8,096 bases of DNA from JBDTLH01 sp039934875 (GTDB lineage Bacteria; Acidobacteriota; Terriglobia; Terriglobales; Acidobacteriaceae). How positions within the stretch are numbered: position 1 is the stretch's first letter; every line of letters begins with the position of its first letter. The stretch lies in assembly GCA_039934875.1 (NCBI GenBank), contig JBDTLH010000183.1, positions 1-8,096 of the forward strand. Reading direction: 5' to 3'. The notes under the pieces are model-generated. The model did not search any database, was not told the DNA's origin, and was given only the letters and a program-made list of their open reading frames with translations. Position numbers and translations under genes: made by a program. Positions 6,076-8,096 of the stretch are shown in pieces.

Positions 6076-6102
6076 TTGAAATGATTAAGGGAATGTTACA
6101 AT
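6076..6102 (+). promoter_or_regulatory. candidate sigma70-like promoter of the phosphoesterase gene
   Basis: TTGAAA (6076-6081) and TACAAT (6097-6102) are separated by 15 bases, slightly shorter than the ideal 17, in an A/T-rich patch of the 157-base gap after the regulator gene. Transcription would start near 6109, leaving a leader of about 84 bases. No terminator hairpin with a T-run is visible between the two genes, so read-through from the regulator is also possible. Confidence 0.42.
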
Positions 6103-6178
6103 CAGCGACGCCAGCTACGTTCGACTCATATCTCTCAGACTTCCCCGGATGCATAGTGCGGCATTCCAGGGACCGGTC

Positions 6179-6184
6179 AAAGGG
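6179..6184 (+). promoter_or_regulatory. ribosome binding site of the phosphoesterase gene
   Basis: AAAGGG lies 8 bases ahead of ATG 6193, a normal distance. It favours this ATG over the in-frame GTG at 6187, which would be only 2 bases from the site. Confidence 0.65.
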
Positions 6185-6192
6185 TTGTGCCA

Positions 6193-7986
6193 ATGGATAA
6201 GAATCGCGGTATCAGCATTCGCGCTGCTAAGGCGGTTTTCGCCGCTTTCGCGTTACTTGCCCTAATGCTGTGCCTAAGCGCCTGCGGCGGCTCCTCCGCG
6301 GCAAAACCCACTACCACGGCTCCCACCGCCAGCATTCAGGCAGGCTCGAGCCAGATAACGGCCGGCCAGCCGGTTGCCATAACGTGGAGCAGCACCAACG
6401 CGACCTCCATCGCCATCGATCCAGCGGTTGCGCCCGCCCCTCTGCCCGCCTCCGGTTCCGCTACCGTCACCCCGGCAGCGACCACCACCTACAACATGAC
6501 CGCCACGGGGCCGGGGGGGAGCGCCGCCTCCGCCGTGACAGTCAACGTTACTGCCGCACAACCCGCCGTGACTCTGGTTTCCAGCGTACCCGCCATCACC
6601 GCCGGCTCCTCCGCGACCCTGACCTGGACCAGCAGCAATGCCGTCAGCGTAAGCTTTTCCCCTCCGGTTGGTACCGATCCACCGGCGCTAAGCGGATCAG
6701 CCACCGTGATGCCCGCAGTCACCACGATCTATACGCTGACCGGGACCGGCGCGGCCGGAACCACTCCCGCAACTGCATCGGTAACAATAAACGTGGTTGC
6801 CCCGGGGACAGCGCTATCGCCGATCACTCACCTGATCATCGTCATGATGCAGAACCGCTCCTTCGACAACCTTTTTGGTACCTATCCGATGGCGAACGGA
6901 TTCAATCCTCAGGCGCTTGGCTACAATCAGGTCGATGCCCAGGGGAAGACGGTTTCACCCACTCTCTTGCCCAACCTGATCAGCCCTCCGATCCAGAACC
7001 TGCTGCACGATACCCGTAGCTATACCGCCAGCTACGACGGGGGCAAGATGGATAAATTTGCCTTCACCAATGGCGACGTTGCCATGCAGTATTACGACAG
7101 CAGCGTCATGGGCACTGCGGATGACGGCAAACCGTTCGGCATTAACACACTGTGGGGCTATGCCCAGCAGTACACGCTCTCCGACAACTTTTATCCCTCC
7201 GCCATGGATAGCGAGCCGGCCAACATCCTCTACATGACCGCCGCCACCGTGCATGACACCCTCACCGCCAACAGCTATCCCGCACTGGATAAGTGCAGCG
7301 TGATCCAGCAGCAGCAAAATGGCGGGACCATCGCGCCTGCTCTGACGACGCTAACCAACATCGGCGATCAGATGAACGCAAACCATGTCTCCTGGACCTG
7401 GTATATGGAGAATTTCAACAACGAACAGAACAGCAATTGCGCGGATTACGTGCCCCAGGAGAACGCCTTCCAGTACTTCGCCAACACCGCAAACTCCGCC
7501 AACCTGCTGAACTTTGTTCCCGCGGATTTTCAGACCTCGCTCGCGAATGGGACGCTGCCTTCTGTGCTGTGGATCACGCCCGCGCCGATCCACAGCATGC
7601 ATCCGGGATCGGGTAACGTCGCCAACGGTATCGAGTGGCTGGATAATCTGGTGCAGTCGGTCAAGAGCTCCCCGGCATGGCCGAGCACCGCCATCATCGT
7701 GCTTTGGGATGAGAGTGGCGGCTGGTACGATCATGTCCCGCCCCCGCAGCTTGTGCTCTCCGTCCCTGATCCCCCGGGTCTGGGCGCCAGAGTGCCCGTT
7801 ATCCTCATCTCGCCCTTCGCCAAGGCCGGCGTTATCTCTCATCAGCAGATGGATTTCGTATCCATCCTGCGCTTCATCCAGTGGAACTGGGGGCTGGGGA
7901 TATTGACCGACCCCACGCAGTCCGCGCGGGAGATGCAGACCGGGGACCTCTGCGATCTGCTCACTATCCCCTGCGCTTCTCCATAA
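6193..7986 (+). CDS. lipoprotein phosphoesterase (phospholipase C / AcpA family) with two Ig-like domains
   Basis: 597 residues from ATG 6193. A lipoprotein signal peptide ends in lipobox LSAC with Cys31. Two tandem Ig-like repeats (about 46-120 and 125-202) share the pattern 'ITAG..(V/A)..TW(S/T)S(T/S)NA..(I/V)...P.....SGSATV.PA.TT.Y..T.TG'. The catalytic domain (about 208-590) belongs to the phosphoesterase family PF04185: THLIIVMMQNRSFDNLFG (212-229), DNFYPSAMDSEPANILYMTA (331-350, S340 a candidate nucleophile), IIVLWDESGGWYDHVPPP (501-518) and RVPVILISPFA (533-543). Family members hydrolyse phosphate monoesters or phospholipids; here probably at the cell surface or outer membrane, with substrate unknown. 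The oddity is Q220: in the family the usual motif is ENRSFD, and the Glu is a metal ligand in AcpA. N221, D506 and E507 are kept. It follows the regulator in the same direction and converges with the gene at the right edge. Confidence 0.88.
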   Translation: MDKNRGISIRAAKAVFAAFALLALMLCLSACGGSSAAKPTTTAPTASIQAGSSQITAGQPVAITWSSTNATSIAIDPAVAPAPLPASGSATVTPAATTTYNMTATGPGGSAASAVTVNVTAAQPAVTLVSSVPAITAGSSATLTWTSSNAVSVSFSPPVGTDPPALSGSATVMPAVTTIYTLTGTGAAGTTPATASVTINVVAPGTALSPITHLIIVMMQNRSFDNLFGTYPMANGFNPQALGYNQVDAQGKTVSPTLLPNLISPPIQNLLHDTRSYTASYDGGKMDKFAFTNGDVAMQYYDSSVMGTADDGKPFGINTLWGYAQQYTLSDNFYPSAMDSEPANILYMTAATVHDTLTANSYPALDKCSVIQQQQNGGTIAPALTTLTNIGDQMNANHVSWTWYMENFNNEQNSNCADYVPQENAFQYFANTANSANLLNFVPADFQTSLANGTLPSVLWITPAPIHSMHPGSGNVANGIEWLDNLVQSVKSSPAWPSTAIIVLWDESGGWYDHVPPPQLVLSVPDPPGLGARVPVILISPFAKAGVISHQQMDFVSILRFIQWNWGLGILTDPTQSAREMQTGDLCDLLTIPCASP

Positions 7987-7999
7987 CCGCTGTGAGCGG
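7987..7999. other. small hairpin in the convergent gap
   Basis: CCGCT (7987-7991) and AGCGG (7995-7999) pair around a GTG loop, immediately after the TAA of the phosphoesterase gene and 8 bases before the stop of the convergent gene. Only a short A/T-rich stretch (AAATTT, 8004-8009) lies nearby, without a clear T-run on either strand, so it may be a weak bidirectional terminator at best. Confidence 0.3.
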
Positions 8000-8007
8000 C
8001 GTGAAAT

Positions 8008-8096
8008 TTAGCCTACGGTCCTCACCCGCACCTTCGCCTGCACCGTGCGGCCATTCGCCAGCAGCGCATTGATTTCTATGTCAAGGTTGGCATTCT
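8008..8096 (-). CDS. C-terminal end of an unidentified protein (partial)
   Basis: On the minus strand the frame ending in TAA (8010-8008) is open to the right edge of the window, giving the last 28 residues, including LDIEINALLANGRTVQAKV and ending RVRTVG. The alternation of hydrophobic and polar residues suggests two beta strands joined by the NG turn, as in the last hairpin of a beta-sandwich or similar domain. The reading is supported by the compact convergent layout, 21 bases after the phosphoesterase stop, and by absence of a better frame in this stretch. No family can be assigned from so little sequence. Confidence 0.5.
   Translation of the reverse strand, partial: NANLDIEINALLANGRTVQAKVRVRTVG

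Noticed and set aside
4077..7986. Regulator and phosphoesterase as one operon
   Set aside because: The gap of 157 bases contains a plausible promoter, so co-transcription is not supported, although it cannot be excluded without a visible terminator.

Overview
The window looks like a chromosomal segment of a GC-rich member of the Acidobacteriota (Terriglobia-like). This rests on three things: the winged-helix/FlgO-like/TPR membrane regulator typical of that phylum, the Ig-bearing secreted proteins, and a RAYT transposase flanked by 'CACAGACA-TTCC-TGTCTGTG' palindromes of a kind I associate with acidobacterial genomes. That is recall and inference; no 16S or other taxonomic marker is present.

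Left part (1-3854), all on the minus strand. In transcription order it holds a secreted six-bladed beta-propeller protein (2727-3854) with a strong ribosome binding site and a Rho-independent terminator, an MFS_3-type drug/siderophore exporter (1431-2657), a REP-associated tyrosine transposase (879-1334) bracketed by inverted REP-like palindromes, and a TerC-family membrane protein (Mn export/tellurite-resistance family) that runs off the left edge. The terminator separates the propeller gene from the exporter. The transposase unit sits between the exporter and terC.

Middle (3855-4076): a 222-base divergent intergenic region between the propeller gene (minus) and a CadC-like one-component transcription regulator (plus, 4077-6035). 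It carries two clusters of TTGG half-sites repeated every 10-11 bp in the same orientation. That geometry is used by OmpR/PhoB-type winged-helix proteins, the DNA-binding fold of the adjacent regulator, so these may be its own operator sites. The simplest hypothesis is that the regulator controls itself and the divergent propeller gene.

Right part (6036-8096): after a 157-base intergenic region with a plausible sigma70-like promoter comes a lipoprotein phosphoesterase of the phospholipase C/acid phosphatase AcpA family, with two N-terminal Ig-like domains. Its usual metal-binding ENRSFD motif reads QNRSFD. A convergent gene, of which only the last 28 codons are visible, enters from the right edge.

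I do not see a multi-gene defence, biosynthetic or CRISPR system. The parts most worth following up are the RAYT/REP unit, the phased direct repeats next to the regulator, and the altered metal-site motif of the phosphoesterase.
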